Origin: Planococcus shixiaomingii
Lineage (GTDB): Bacteria; Bacillota; Bacilli; Bacillales_A; Planococcaceae
Direction: 5' to 3'
Assembly (NCBI RefSeq): GCF_030413615.1
Contig: NZ_CP129236.1
Span: forward strand, 1,472,001 to 1,536,000
DNA length: 64,000 bases
Positions 35,132 through 44,373 of the stretch are shown piece by piece (position 1 is the first letter of the stretch; every line of letters starts with the position of its first letter). A program made the translations under genes and the position numbers. The notes under the pieces were generated by a model that searched no databases, was not told the origin of the DNA, and saw only the letters and a list, made by a program, of their open reading frames with translations.

Positions 35132-36835
35132 ATGAATAAAAAAATAATCATCAGAACGCTTGAGAAAATCGCTTTATATATGGAACTAAAAGGAGAAAAT
35201 CCGTTTAAAGTGTCAGCTTTCCGAAAAGCTGCACAAGCACTTGAACTTGATCAGCGCAGTCTGGATGAAATTGAAGATGTCACTAAGCTGAAAGGCATTG
35301 GAAAAGGCACGGGCGACGTCATCTTGGAATTGATAGCAGAAGGCAAATCCACTGTTCTGGAAGAACTGCAAAATGAAGTGCCGAAGGGTCTTTTGCCGTT
35401 GATGAAAATCCAAGGAATGGGCGGCAAGAAAATTGCGAAATTGTATAAAGAGCTCGGCATTGATTCAGCAGAAGCTTTAATGCAGGCCTGTCTCGCCCAC
35501 GATATTCAAAAATTGCCCGGCTTCGGTCCGAAGTCGGAAGAGAAAATACTGAAAGAATTGACGGATTTCGACTCGAAACCAGGACGCCATCCAATTTGGC
35601 GGACTGAAGAAGCGGTGGCGTTTATCGAAGACGCTTTATCAAATATTGAAGCGATCGATAAATTTTCTGTTGCTGGCAGTTACCGCCGGACTAAAGAGAC
35701 AAGCAAAGACTTGGACTTCATCATCGCGACAGCGGATCCGTTAGGTGTCAAAGAGCAGTTGCTTGCGGCGCTGCCGATCGAAGAAACCATTGCTTCTGGC
35801 GACACGAAAGTTTCTGTCACAGTTGAATTCCAGGAAATGATTGATGTTGATTTCCGGTTGGTGGCTCCCCAAGAGTTCACTACAGCGCTGCATCATTTCA
35901 CAGGTTCAAAAGACCATAACGTCAAAATGCGGCAGCTTGCAAAATCGCAAAACAAGAAAATCAGCGAATACGGCGTGGAACAAGAAGACGGATCGGTTAA
36001 GACGTTCGAAACAGAAGCCGAGTTTTATGGCCATTTCGATTTGCCGTTCATTCCGCCGACGGTGCGTGAAGACGGCAGGGAAATCGACCGCTTGGATGAA
36101 CTTCCACAACTTATCGAGTTGCAGGACATTAAAGGTGATCTTCATATGCATACAACTTGGTCGGACGGCGCCCACTCGCTCACCGAAATGGTGGAAGCTT
36201 GCAGGAGACGGGGATATGGCTATATGGTCATCACCGACCATTCGCAGTATTTGAAAGTGGCGAACGGTTTGACCCCTGAAAAACTGCTGAAACAAAACGC
36301 CGAAATTCGCGAATTGAACCTAAAATACGACGACATCGAAGTGATGTCCGGAACCGAAATGGATATTTTGCCGGACGGTACGCTGGATTTTGACGATGAA
36401 GTGCTTGAACAACTTGATTTTGTCATCGCCAGTATTCATTCTAGTTTCCAGCAGCCTCAAGAACAAATCATGGCCCGCATATTGACGGCGATGAAAAATC
36501 CGCATGTCGATATGATTGCGCATCCGACAGGACGCATTGTCGGACAGCGCAGCGGGTATGATCCGGATATGGAGCAATTGCTGGACTGGGCGAAAGAATA
36601 TGGTAAAATCGTAGAATTGAACGCTAGCCCGTACCGTCTGGATTTGGCTGTTGAGCATTTAGAGATGGCGCAGGAAAAAGGGGTGCCGGTGGCGATCAAC
36701 ACGGATGCCCATGCGATTGAGCAACTGGAAGTCATGAATACAGGGGTCAAGCATGCCCAAAAAGCTTGGCTGAAAAAAGACCATGTGGTCAACGCATGGC
36801 CGCTCGAGAAATTGCAACAATACCTGAAAAAGTAG
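35132..36835 (+). CDS. polX: DNA polymerase/3'-5' exonuclease PolX
   Basis: Family X repair polymerase, 567 residues, B. subtilis-like length. Helix-hairpin-helix repeats (about 50-150, LKGIGKGTGDVILE and LPGFGPKSEEKIL), nucleotidyltransferase core with GSYRRTKETSKDLDFI (about 188-203), and a C-terminal PHP phosphoesterase domain starting GDLHMHTTWSDGAHSL (about 336-351), with later metal ligands in TDHSQYL, GTEMDIL, IASIHSS, HPTGR and NTDAHAI. It acts in base excision repair. ATG behind CTGGAGG. Confidence 0.95.
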   Translation: MNKKIIIRTLEKIALYMELKGENPFKVSAFRKAAQALELDQRSLDEIEDVTKLKGIGKGTGDVILELIAEGKSTVLEELQNEVPKGLLPLMKIQGMGGKKIAKLYKELGIDSAEALMQACLAHDIQKLPGFGPKSEEKILKELTDFDSKPGRHPIWRTEEAVAFIEDALSNIEAIDKFSVAGSYRRTKETSKDLDFIIATADPLGVKEQLLAALPIEETIASGDTKVSVTVEFQEMIDVDFRLVAPQEFTTALHHFTGSKDHNVKMRQLAKSQNKKISEYGVEQEDGSVKTFETEAEFYGHFDLPFIPPTVREDGREIDRLDELPQLIELQDIKGDLHMHTTWSDGAHSLTEMVEACRRRGYGYMVITDHSQYLKVANGLTPEKLLKQNAEIRELNLKYDDIEVMSGTEMDILPDGTLDFDDEVLEQLDFVIASIHSSFQQPQEQIMARILTAMKNPHVDMIAHPTGRIVGQRSGYDPDMEQLLDWAKEYGKIVELNASPYRLDLAVEHLEMAQEKGVPVAINTDAHAIEQLEVMNTGVKHAQKAWLKKDHVVNAWPLEKLQQYLKK

Positions 36836-36847
36836 GAGGTGCCTCCT

Positions 36848-39208
36848 TTGATCGCAGAACGTGCGTTAAGGACGCTTGAATATTATAAAATCCGCGATGA
36901 AGTTGCACGTTTCTGTACTTCTTCGCTCGGAAAATCACACGTTGAAGGTCTAATGCCATCAACTGATATAAATGAAGTGCAAATTCTGCTGGATCAAATG
37001 GATGAAGCAGCGAACGTGCTACGGGTCAAAAACAACGTGCCGATGGGCGGGATTTTTGATATCCGCATGCACGCGAAACGCGCCCAAATTGGCGGCATGT
37101 TAAGCCCGACGGAATTGATGGAAGTGTCATCGACCATACGGGCCAGCCGGATTTTGCGTCAGTTCTTTGAAGGCATCGAGGAAGAAGGCGGAATCGACAT
37201 TCCTCACTTTCTTGAGAAAAAAGAGTCGATGCCGATTTTAACGTCACTCGAACATGACATCAATATGTGCATCGATGACAATGGCCGTGTGTTGGACAGT
37301 GCGAGCCCAGCACTCCGAACCATCCGCCAGCAGCTTCGTTCTCAGGAAAGCCGGGTGCGCGAACGCTTGGAAAGCTTGATTCGGGGGAAAAACGCCTCTA
37401 AAATGCTGTCGGATTCCATTGTCACAATACGCAATGACCGTTTTGTAATTCCGGTCAAACAGGAATACCGCAGCCATTACGGCGGAATTGTCCATGATTC
37501 GTCTTCTTCAGGACAGACTTTGTTTATCGAACCGGATGCAGTTGTCCAGGCAAACAATGAAGTTCGCCGGTTGAAGGTGAACGAAAAAGAAGAAATCGAC
37601 CGCATTCTGCAAATGCTGTCGGCTCAAGTGCAGGAAGTGGCGCATGAACTGTTTGTGTTGGTGGAAGTGCTTGGCGAAATTGATTTGATTTTAGCGAAAG
37701 CAAAATACGGCGCAGCCAATAAATGCTCGAAACCGAAAATGAACTCAGAAGGCTATATCAATTTGCGCAAAGCGCGCCATCCGCTCATTCCGATTGACGA
37801 AGTGGTGGCGAATGATATTGAATTCGGCGGTGATATTACGGCAATCGTCATTACCGGTCCAAATACCGGCGGGAAGACAGTAACGCTTAAAACACTTGGC
37901 CTTTGTACGCTGATGGCGCAGGCTGGCTTGCCTGTTCCTGCGCTTGATGGATCGGAACTTGCAGTATTTGACCAAGTGTTTGCGGACATTGGCGATGAAC
38001 AATCGATCGAGCAAAGCTTGAGTACGTTTTCTTCTCATATGGTCAACATTGTTGATATTTTGACGAAGTTCGATGAAAATTCGCTCGTCATTTTTGATGA
38101 GCTGGGTGCCGGGACAGACCCGCAAGAAGGAGCGGCATTGGCCATTTCGCTATTGGATGAAGTTCACGGCAGAGGTGCCCGGGTTATGGCTACAACGCAT
38201 TACCCGGAGTTAAAAGCGTATGGTTTTAACCGCCCAGGCGTTGCCAATGCCAGCGTAGAGTTTGATGTGGAGACGCTTAGTCCGACGTATCGTCTTCTGA
38301 TCGGTGTTCCTGGCCGAAGCAATGCGTTTGAAATATCCAAGCGCCTCGGTTTGCCGGAACATATCATTAGCCATGCGAAAAGCTTTACGGGAACTGACCG
38401 CCGCGAAGTCGACTCGATGATTGAGTCTCTTGAAAAAAGCCGGAGAGAATCCGAGCGCGACGCAGAGCGGTCAAGCGAAGTGCTTGAGGAATCGGAACGC
38501 TTGAAAAAAGAATTGGAAGATCAATTAAAGCAATATGAAAATGAAAAAGAACGTTTAGCAGAAAAGGCGAAAGAAAAAGCGCGAAAAATCGTGGAGCAGG
38601 CGACTAAGGAAGCGGAAGCCGTCATGTCTGACTTGCGCAAAATGCAAATGGATCAGGCTTCGTCTGTCAAAGAGCATCAGTTGATCGATGCGAAAAAACG
38701 CTTAGAAGCCGCGATGCCTGAAAACCGGGTCTTGAAGAAAGCGGCGAAAGCCAACCAAGCCCATACATTAAAACCTAATGATGAAGTGAAAGTGATTTCA
38801 TTCGGCCAAAAAGGGACATTGATTGAGAAAGTGTCTGACAACGAATGGACCGTCCAAATCGGCATTTTGAAAATGAAGTTGCCGGAATCTGACTTGTCTT
38901 ATACAAAACCTGAAAAACAAAAAGAAACTCGCACGATGGCGACGCTGAAAAACCGTGATTCCCATGTGAAACTGGAACTCGATCTTCGCGGGGAACGCTA
39001 CGAGGATGCGCTTGTCCGTGTTGAAAAGTATATTGATGACGCTTTATTATCAAACTATCATCAAGTATCGATCATTCACGGCAAAGGCACAGGAGCGCTT
39101 CGCCAAGGCGTGCAGCAATACTTGAAGAAACACCCGCGCGTGAAAAGCTACCGGTTCGGTGAAGCGGGCGAAGGCGGCTCAGGCGTGACTGTTGCCGAAT
39201 TAAAGTGA
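36848..39208 (+). CDS. mutS2: Endonuclease MutS2
   Basis: A 786-residue MutS-family ATPase without mismatch-recognition domain. In other bacteria MutS2 limits recombination or rescues collided ribosomes. Core and clamp regions span about 1-320, Walker A GPNTGGKT at about 335, Walker [13 protein letters not shown] at about 415, a long coiled coil at about 515-625, and a C-terminal Smr nuclease domain (about 710-786) with [20 protein letters not shown] and [17 protein letters not shown] 36848 lies 8 nt behind AGGAGG; GTG 36839 is inside that site. Confidence 0.95.
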   Translation: MIAERALRTLEYYKIRDEVARFCTSSLGKSHVEGLMPSTDINEVQILLDQMDEAANVLRVKNNVPMGGIFDIRMHAKRAQIGGMLSPTELMEVSSTIRASRILRQFFEGIEEEGGIDIPHFLEKKESMPILTSLEHDINMCIDDNGRVLDSASPALRTIRQQLRSQESRVRERLESLIRGKNASKMLSDSIVTIRNDRFVIPVKQEYRSHYGGIVHDSSSSGQTLFIEPDAVVQANNEVRRLKVNEKEEIDRILQMLSAQVQEVAHELFVLVEVLGEIDLILAKAKYGAANKCSKPKMNSEGYINLRKARHPLIPIDEVVANDIEFGGDITAIVITGPNTGGKTVTLKTLGLCTLMAQAGLPVPALDGSELAVFDQVFADIGDEQSIEQSLSTFSSHMVNIVDILTKFDENSLVIFDELGAGTDPQEGAALAISLLDEVHGRGARVMATTHYPELKAYGFNRPGVANASVEFDVETLSPTYRLLIGVPGRSNAFEISKRLGLPEHIISHAKSFTGTDRREVDSMIESLEKSRRESERDAERSSEVLEESERLKKELEDQLKQYENEKERLAEKAKEKARKIVEQATKEAEAVMSDLRKMQMDQASSVKEHQLIDAKKRLEAAMPENRVLKKAAKANQAHTLKPNDEVKVISFGQKGTLIEKVSDNEWTVQIGILKMKLPESDLSYTKPEKQKETRTMATLKNRDSHVKLELDLRGERYEDALVRVEKYIDDALLSNYHQVSIIHGKGTGALRQGVQQYLKKHPRVKSYRFGEAGEGGSGVTVAELK

Positions 39209-39231
39209 TTTTTCAAAAGGGAGAATAAAAC

Positions 39232-39645
39232 ATGTCGGAAACTGGATTTTGGACCCATCCGCTTGTCGAAACAGCCGGCTATTTTAGTGTAGTTGTATTG
39301 TGCCTGATTGTTTCGATGGTGATTTTTGAAGTTATTACCAAGTACAAAAACTGGGAAGAAATCAAAAAAGGGAATGTAGCGGTCGCTATGGCGACAGGCG
39401 GTAAAATTTTTGGCGTCACGAATATTTTCCGTTTTTCAATCGACCAGCATAACTCCTTGCTGCAAATGATCGGGTGGGGCCTTTATGGCTTTACGCTGCT
39501 TATCTTTGCCTACATTCTGTTTGAGTTTCTGACCCCGAAATTCAATGTCGATGATGAAATCGAGAAGGACAATCGCTCGGTTGGATTTATTTCTTTGACT
39601 ATTTCAGTTGGCTTATCATACGTCATCGGAGCCAGTATTTCTTAG
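39232..39645 (+). CDS. yshE: DUF350 membrane protein
   Basis: A 137-residue protein with four hydrophobic segments (about 13-37, 54-71, 78-100 and 115-136) and the family motif GNVAVAMATGGKIFGV at a membrane edge. It corresponds to B. subtilis yshE, downstream of mutS2. Function unknown. ATG follows AAAGGGAG. Confidence 0.85.
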   Translation: MSETGFWTHPLVETAGYFSVVVLCLIVSMVIFEVITKYKNWEEIKKGNVAVAMATGGKIFGVTNIFRFSIDQHNSLLQMIGWGLYGFTLLIFAYILFEFLTPKFNVDDEIEKDNRSVGFISLTISVGLSYVIGASIS

Positions 39646-39657
39646 GAGTTGGGTAAA

Positions 39658-39735
39658 ATGGAAAACCTGATTAAAATATTATTTGTTTGTTGTGCATTGT
39701 TCATACTTATCGGGATCATATTTTTAATTCTTTAA
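39658..39735 (+). CDS. Predicted 25-residue membrane microprotein
   Basis: ATG 39658 behind TAGGAGTTGGG starts a 25-codon frame. It gives a short polar head (MENLIK) and a continuous hydrophobic helix (ILFVCCALFILIGIIFLIL) ending at TAA 39735. It lies 12 nt after yshE and just before a terminator, so it is the last cistron of that transcript. It is too short for family assignment. The good ribosome site, the tight spacing and the membrane-helix composition support it. Confidence 0.5.
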   Translation: MENLIKILFVCCALFILIGIIFLIL

Positions 39736-39737
39736 AG

Positions 39738-39769
39738 GCAGCAACCAGACAAAATCTGGTTGCTTTTTT
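39738..39769 (+). terminator. Terminator after the yshE transcript
   Basis: AGCAACCAGA pairs with TCTGGTTGCT over CAAAA and is followed by T residues. Confidence 0.9.
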
Positions 39770-39785
39770 AAAAAATAAAAATAGA

Positions 39786-39814
39786 TTGTAAGCGGTATCA
39801 ATATTCTTTATAAT
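39786..39814 (+). promoter_or_regulatory. lcfA promoter with overlapping cre site
   Basis: TTGTAA (39786-39791), 17 nt, TATAAT (39809-39814). TGTAAGCGGTATCA (39787-39800) matches the CcpA cre consensus TGWAANCGNTNWCA at every position and covers the -35. This predicts carbon catabolite repression of the fatty-acid degradation operon, as known for the FadR regulon in B. subtilis. Confidence 0.8.
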
Positions 39815-39861
39815 AAAAATAGGAATATTCGCACTAATTAGATCTGATAGGGGGAATAAAA

Positions 39862-41553
39862 TTGATACAAAAGCCTTGGCTCGCTCATTATCCGCCAGAA
39901 GTGCCGCATACACTTTCTTATCCCAGCATTCCGGTACAGGAATATTTAACGCAAGCCTATGAACAATTTCCTGAAAAGATTGCCATTCACTTTATGGGGA
40001 AAGATCTTTCTTATAAAGAATTGTATGAGTCTGCTTTGAAATTCGGGAATTATTTGCAGAAACTGGGCATTCAAAAAGGGGACCGCGTATCGATCATGCT
40101 GCCGAACTGCCCTCAAGCAGTTATCAGTTTTTACGGCATATTGTATGCTGGCGGTGTGGTGGTCATGACAAATCCGCTGTACACCGAACGGGAAATATCT
40201 TATCAGATGAAAGATTCAGGTGCGCGCGCGATTGTTACGCTGGATATTTTGTTTCCGAGAGTTTCCAACGTCGTTCAAGAAGCGGGCCTAGAAAACCTCA
40301 TCATTACAAGCATAAAAGATTACTTGCCGTTCCCGAAAAACATCGTCTATCCTTTCATTCAAAAAAGGCAGCACGGCGTTGCAGTCAAAGTTGAGCATCG
40401 CGGCATCTATCACCTGTTTACGGAAATCATGAAGAACGCTTCCTTAAATGTGGAAAAACCCGCTTTTGATTTTGAAGAAGATTTGGCATTGCTTCAATAT
40501 ACAGGCGGCACAACCGGTTCGCCTAAAGGAGTTATGCTGACGCATAAAAACTTGATATCCAACGCCACAATGTGTGACAGTTGGCTTTACAAGTGCAAAA
40601 AAGGCGAAGAAACAATAATGGGCATCATTCCGTTATTTCATGTATACGGATTGACGACCGTCCTTATTCTTTCCGTTATGCAAGGAAATCGAATGGTTTT
40701 GCTGCCGAAATTCGACGCCGAAACGGCACTGAAAACGATCAATAAACAAAAGCCGACTTTATTCCCAGGCGCACCGACGCTTTATATCGGATTGATGAGC
40801 CATCCGGATATCGCGAAATACGATCTGTCTTCCATCGAAGCCTGCTTGAGCGGTTCTGCACCGCTGCCGTTGGAAGTTCAAGAGAAATTTGAAGCAATTA
40901 CAGGAGGCAAGTTAGTTGAAGGTTATGGTTTGACCGAGACTTCGCCGGTGACCCATTCGAACCTTGTATGGGGTGAACGGACAAAAGGATCGATCGGCTT
41001 CCCGTACCCGGACACAGATTGCAAAATCTTCCGAAGTGGCACGACTGAGCCGTTAAAACATGGTGAAATCGGCGAAATCGCCATCAAAGGGCCGCAAGTG
41101 ATGAAAGGCTACTGGAACCGTCCGGAAGAAACGGCCGCAACCATTGTAGATGGCTGGCTGCTGACAGGGGATTTAGGCTATATGGACGAAGATGGCCATT
41201 TTTATATCGTAGACCGGAAAAAAGACATGATTATTGCTGGAGGGTTCAATATTTACCCGCGTGAAATCGAAGAAGTGCTTTATGAACATGAAGCTGTCCA
41301 GGAATGCGTCGTAGCAGGCATACCTGATCCGTATCGCGGAGAAACAGTAAAGGCTTACATTGTGCAAAAAGAAGGGTATAATGTTTCAGAAGAAGAATTC
41401 GACAGCTATTGCCGGGAACATTTGGCGGCATTCAAAGTCCCGCGCATTTACGAATTCCGTAAAGAACTGCCGAAGACCGCAGTTGGCAAAATCTTGCGCC
41501 GCAAATTGGTGGACGAGGAAATCGCAAAACAAAGCGAAGCCATCCCATCTTAA
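39862..41553 (+). CDS. lcfA: Long-chain fatty-acid-CoA ligase
   Basis: Activates fatty acids to acyl-CoA for beta-oxidation. The 563-residue ANL-family enzyme has the AMP-binding loop YTGGTTGSPKGVMLTH (about 213-228), VEGYGLTETSP (about 352-362), TGDLGYMDEDG (about 435-445) and the C-terminal catalytic lysine in PKTAVGKILRR (about 541-551). TTG 39862 follows GGGGGAATAAAA. It leads the fad block and has its own promoter and cre site. Confidence 0.95.
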   Translation: MIQKPWLAHYPPEVPHTLSYPSIPVQEYLTQAYEQFPEKIAIHFMGKDLSYKELYESALKFGNYLQKLGIQKGDRVSIMLPNCPQAVISFYGILYAGGVVVMTNPLYTEREISYQMKDSGARAIVTLDILFPRVSNVVQEAGLENLIITSIKDYLPFPKNIVYPFIQKRQHGVAVKVEHRGIYHLFTEIMKNASLNVEKPAFDFEEDLALLQYTGGTTGSPKGVMLTHKNLISNATMCDSWLYKCKKGEETIMGIIPLFHVYGLTTVLILSVMQGNRMVLLPKFDAETALKTINKQKPTLFPGAPTLYIGLMSHPDIAKYDLSSIEACLSGSAPLPLEVQEKFEAITGGKLVEGYGLTETSPVTHSNLVWGERTKGSIGFPYPDTDCKIFRSGTTEPLKHGEIGEIAIKGPQVMKGYWNRPEETAATIVDGWLLTGDLGYMDEDGHFYIVDRKKDMIIAGGFNIYPREIEEVLYEHEAVQECVVAGIPDPYRGETVKAYIVQKEGYNVSEEEFDSYCREHLAAFKVPRIYEFRKELPKTAVGKILRRKLVDEEIAKQSEAIPS

Positions 41554-41607
41554 TAAGTAAATCGGTAAGCTGAATTTGTATTCGGAAAATTGGGTATACG
41601 ATTAAGC

Positions 41608-41634
41608 TTGACACTATAAGGGTTAAACTATAAT
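41608..41634 (+). promoter_or_regulatory. fadR promoter
   Basis: Perfect TTGACA (41608-41613) and TATAAT (41629-41634), but only 15 nt apart. The -10 runs into the left arm of the following operator. Confidence 0.65.
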
Positions 41635-41673
41635 ATGAAAATATGAATGAATCGCCATTCATATTTTCATATT
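41632..41673. promoter_or_regulatory. FadR-type operator: 18-bp perfect inverted repeat
   Basis: AATATGAAAATATGAATG (41632-41649) is exactly inverted at 41656-41673, with a 6-nt centre. The core TGAATGA...CATTCA matches the B. subtilis FadR box. T residues continue to 41678, so the transcript hairpin could also end lcfA transcription. Confidence 0.8.
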
Positions 41674-41691
41674 TTTTTGGGTGGTGAAGAG

Positions 41692-42276
41692 ATGGTTAAA
41701 AAGGATAAACCGAAATACAAGCAAATCGTGGACGCAGCGGTGATTGTTATTGCTGAAAACGGCTACCATCAGGCTCAAGTCTCAAAAATAGCTAAGCAAG
41801 CAGGAGTAGCTGACGGCACCATTTATTTGTATTTTAAAAATAAAGAAGACATTCTTATTTCAGTTTTCCAAGAAAAGATGGGGATGTTCGTCAGTAAACT
41901 GGAAGAAATTCTTTCGCGAGATATTAAAGCATCAGAAAAGCTCGGTTTAATGATCGAAAGCCATTTCAGTTTACTGGCTAACGATGTCCACCTTGCCATC
42001 GTCACACAACTGGAACTTCGGCAGTCAAATACCGAAATCCGTGTGAGAATAAATGGCGTGTTACGGGAATATTTAATTTTAATGGATAAAATTTTAGTTT
42101 CGGGAATGGAAAATGGGGAATTCGATAAAACAATGGATATCCGTTTAGCAAGACAGATGGTTTTCGGTACAATGGATGAGACGATCACCACTTGGGTCAT
42201 GAATGACCACAAGTATGATTTAGTCGAGTTGGCACCAAAAGTCCATCGTTTATTGATGAAAGGCATGCGCACATAA
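41692..42276 (+). CDS. fadR: TetR-family fatty-acid degradation repressor
   Basis: A 194-residue repressor released by long-chain acyl-CoA. The N-terminal helix-turn-helix (about 10-55) contains IVDAAVIVIAENGYHQAQVSKIAKQAGVADGTIYLYFKNKEDI; the rest is the helical ligand and dimer domain. ATG 41692 follows GGTGGTGAAGAG, just behind the operator. B. subtilis FadR (YsiA) has the same place between lcfA and fadB. Confidence 0.92.
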   Translation: MVKKDKPKYKQIVDAAVIVIAENGYHQAQVSKIAKQAGVADGTIYLYFKNKEDILISVFQEKMGMFVSKLEEILSRDIKASEKLGLMIESHFSLLANDVHLAIVTQLELRQSNTEIRVRINGVLREYLILMDKILVSGMENGEFDKTMDIRLARQMVFGTMDETITTWVMNDHKYDLVELAPKVHRLLMKGMRT

Positions 42277-42292
42277 GAAAGGGGCTTATTGA

Positions 42293-43066
42293 ATGGAATT
42301 CATTACATGGACCAAGGAAGACGGAGTTGCAGTCGCGACAATCAACCGTCCTCCGGCAAACGCTTTATCGCGTTCGCTGATTTTGGAAGTAGACGAATTG
42401 CTCAATCAAGTAGAACATGATGAAGAGGTGCGAGTTATCGTTTTGCATGGAGAAGGACGGTTCTTCTCAGCAGGCGCCGACATCAAAGAATTCACGTCTG
42501 TCTCGTCAGGCGAGGAATTTTCAAAACTGTCTGCCAGCGGACAAAAAGTTTTTGAACGAGTTGAAACGTTCCATAAGCCAGTCATAGCAGCCATCCACGG
42601 AGCGGCACTTGGCGGCGGCCTGGAACTGGCAATGAGCTGCCATATGCGCTTTGTAACAGAAAATGCTAAACTAGGATTGCCGGAACTTCAGCTTGGCCTG
42701 ATTCCGGGATTCGCAGGAACACAACGATTGCCGAGGTTTGTCGGTGTAGCTAAAGCAGCTGAAATGCTGTTGACGAGCGATCCGATTTCCGGAACCGAAG
42801 CTGCACAGTATGGGCTGGCTAACCGCGCATACGCCGAAGAAGAATTACTTTCGCAAACGCTTTCAATTGCAAAGAAAATTGCGAAGAAGAGCCCGGTATC
42901 TGTGAAAGCGGCAATCGATATGCTCCAATACGCGAAACATGCTTCTTATTTTGAAGGGGTCGATGCAGAAGCACAATCGTTTGGCACTGTCTTCGTTTCA
43001 GAAGACGCAAAAGAAGGCATCCAGGCATTCCTGGAAAAACGCGAAGCACAATTTAAAGGGAAATAA
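42293..43066 (+). CDS. fadB: Enoyl-CoA hydratase
   Basis: Hydrates trans-2-enoyl-CoA in beta-oxidation; 257 residues, crotonase fold. The oxyanion-hole segments are [10 protein letters not shown] (about 61-70) and [16 protein letters not shown] (about 101-116), and the catalytic glutamates fall near [22 protein letters not shown] (about 125-146). ATG behind AAAGGGGC, 16 nt after fadR, so cotranscribed and under FadR control. Confidence 0.93.
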   Translation: MEFITWTKEDGVAVATINRPPANALSRSLILEVDELLNQVEHDEEVRVIVLHGEGRFFSAGADIKEFTSVSSGEEFSKLSASGQKVFERVETFHKPVIAAIHGAALGGGLELAMSCHMRFVTENAKLGLPELQLGLIPGFAGTQRLPRFVGVAKAAEMLLTSDPISGTEAAQYGLANRAYAEEELLSQTLSIAKKIAKKSPVSVKAAIDMLQYAKHASYFEGVDAEAQSFGTVFVSEDAKEGIQAFLEKREAQFKGK

Positions 43067-43086
43067 TACTTGGGAGGTTTCTGTTC

Positions 43087-43860
43087 ATGAACATTTTTGT
43101 ATTGGTAAAACGTACGTTTGACACAGAAGAAAAATTGGTTATTTCAAATGGTAAAATCCAGGAAGACGGCGCGGAATTCATCATCAACCCATACGATGAA
43201 TACGCGATTGAAGAAGCGATTACAGTCCGCGACGCACACGGCGGCGAAGTGACAGTTGTTACAATTGGCGGCGAAGAAGCGGAAAAACAACTGCGCACAG
43301 CACTGGCAATGGGCGCAGATAAAGCAGTCTTGATCAATACCGAAGATGATTTGGAAGAAATGGATCAGTATACAACTGCGTACATACTGGCTGAATATTT
43401 GAAAGACAAAGAAGCGGATTTGATTTTGGCAGGAAACGTAGCAATCGATGGTGGATCTGGCCAAGTCGGACCTCGTGTAGCTGATCTTTTAGGCATCAAT
43501 TACGTAACTACTATCACTAGCCTTGAAATCGATGGAACTAACGTTAAAATCGTCCGCGATATTGAAGGGGATGCAGAAGAGCTTGAAACGTCATTGCCGC
43601 TGCTGGTTACTGCACAGCAAGGTTTAAACGAGCCGCGCTACCCATCACTTCCAGGGATCATGAAAGCGAAGAAAAAACCGCTTGAACAATTGGAACTGGA
43701 CGACTTGGACATTGAAGAAGACGATGTAGAGCCGAAAACAGAAACGCTTGAAATTTACATGCCTCCGAAAAAAGCGGCTGGCCGTGTATTACAAGGCGAT
43801 CTCTCCACTCAAGTATCTGAATTAGTTGGCTTGTTGCGCAACGAAGCGAAAGTAATATAA
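43087..43860 (+). CDS. etfB: Electron transfer flavoprotein beta subunit
   Basis: With EtfA passes electrons from acyl-CoA dehydrogenase onward. The 257-residue protein has the AMP-binding adenosine-specific fold with VTIGGEEAEKQLRTALAMGADKAVLI (about 58-83), AGNVAIDGGSGQVGPRVADLL (about 118-138), and a recognition loop GLNEPRYPSLPGIMKAKKKP (about 179-198). ATG behind GGGAGG. etfA, normally adjacent, is pushed 513 bp away by repeats. Confidence 0.95.
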   Translation: MNIFVLVKRTFDTEEKLVISNGKIQEDGAEFIINPYDEYAIEEAITVRDAHGGEVTVVTIGGEEAEKQLRTALAMGADKAVLINTEDDLEEMDQYTTAYILAEYLKDKEADLILAGNVAIDGGSGQVGPRVADLLGINYVTTITSLEIDGTNVKIVRDIEGDAEELETSLPLLVTAQQGLNEPRYPSLPGIMKAKKKPLEQLELDDLDIEEDDVEPKTETLEIYMPPKKAAGRVLQGDLSTQVSELVGLLRNEAKVI

Positions 43861-43887
43861 ATTATTAAGTTGAACTATAGATATAAC

Positions 43888-44000
43888 TTTTATACACCGC
43901 TTCGGCCGCTCTGAGGATGGCTCCCGCAAGAAGCCAGGCACAGAACGCCTGTCTTCTTGCGTCGCTCACCTCGTGGACGCGCCGGCGCTGGTAGCTGAAT
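43888..44000 (-). repeat. Dispersed palindromic intergenic repeat, copy C
   Basis: On the minus strand it aligns with copy A from AGCGCCGGCGCGTC through GCCTGGCTTCTTGCGGGAGCC to GAAGCGGTGTATAAAA. The central hairpin is strong, CAGGC with GCCTG flanked by GCAAGAAG and CTTCTTGC. It lies between etfB and etfA, opposite in direction to copy D. Confidence 0.75.
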
Positions 44001-44197
44001 AAACAATAAGTGGTTATATACGGTGTTGATTTTTTATTAAAGATACGGAACAAAATAGCTGCGCTTTTTCATATCTCGAAGCTAGCGCAGCGATGCAGAG
44101 ACAGGTGCACCTATTTTCTCCGCTGTTTTGCTTCATATCTGTTAGTCAACTAGCGTAAAGAACCATTTAAAACATAATATCTCTTTTGGTAGTAAGA

Positions 44198-44305
44198 AAT
44201 TTCTCAGCTTCGACGCGTCTATGGGCTAGGCAAAGCCAGAAGACGGAGATTTTTTCCGGCTCTTGGCGGGAGCCATGCCCAAAGCGTCCGAAGCGACTTT
44301 TAAAA
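44198..44305 (+). repeat. Dispersed palindromic intergenic repeat, copy D
   Basis: Aligns with copy A over its whole length: TTTCTCAGC, ACGCGTC, GGGCTAGGCAAAGC, TTTTTCCGGCTCTTG, GGGAGCCATGCCCAAAGCG and GAAGCGACTTTTAAAA. It lies about 200 bp from copy C in inverted orientation. Confidence 0.75.
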
Positions 44306-44373
44306 AATCTATTTCTTTAATTTAACGTATATAGCCATTAAATTTTCACATCTACTTAGGGGGTAAACGGACT

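Noticed and set aside
36839..36847. GTG 36839 as start of mutS2
   Set aside because: It overlaps the AGGAGG ribosome site itself; TTG 36848 has proper spacing.
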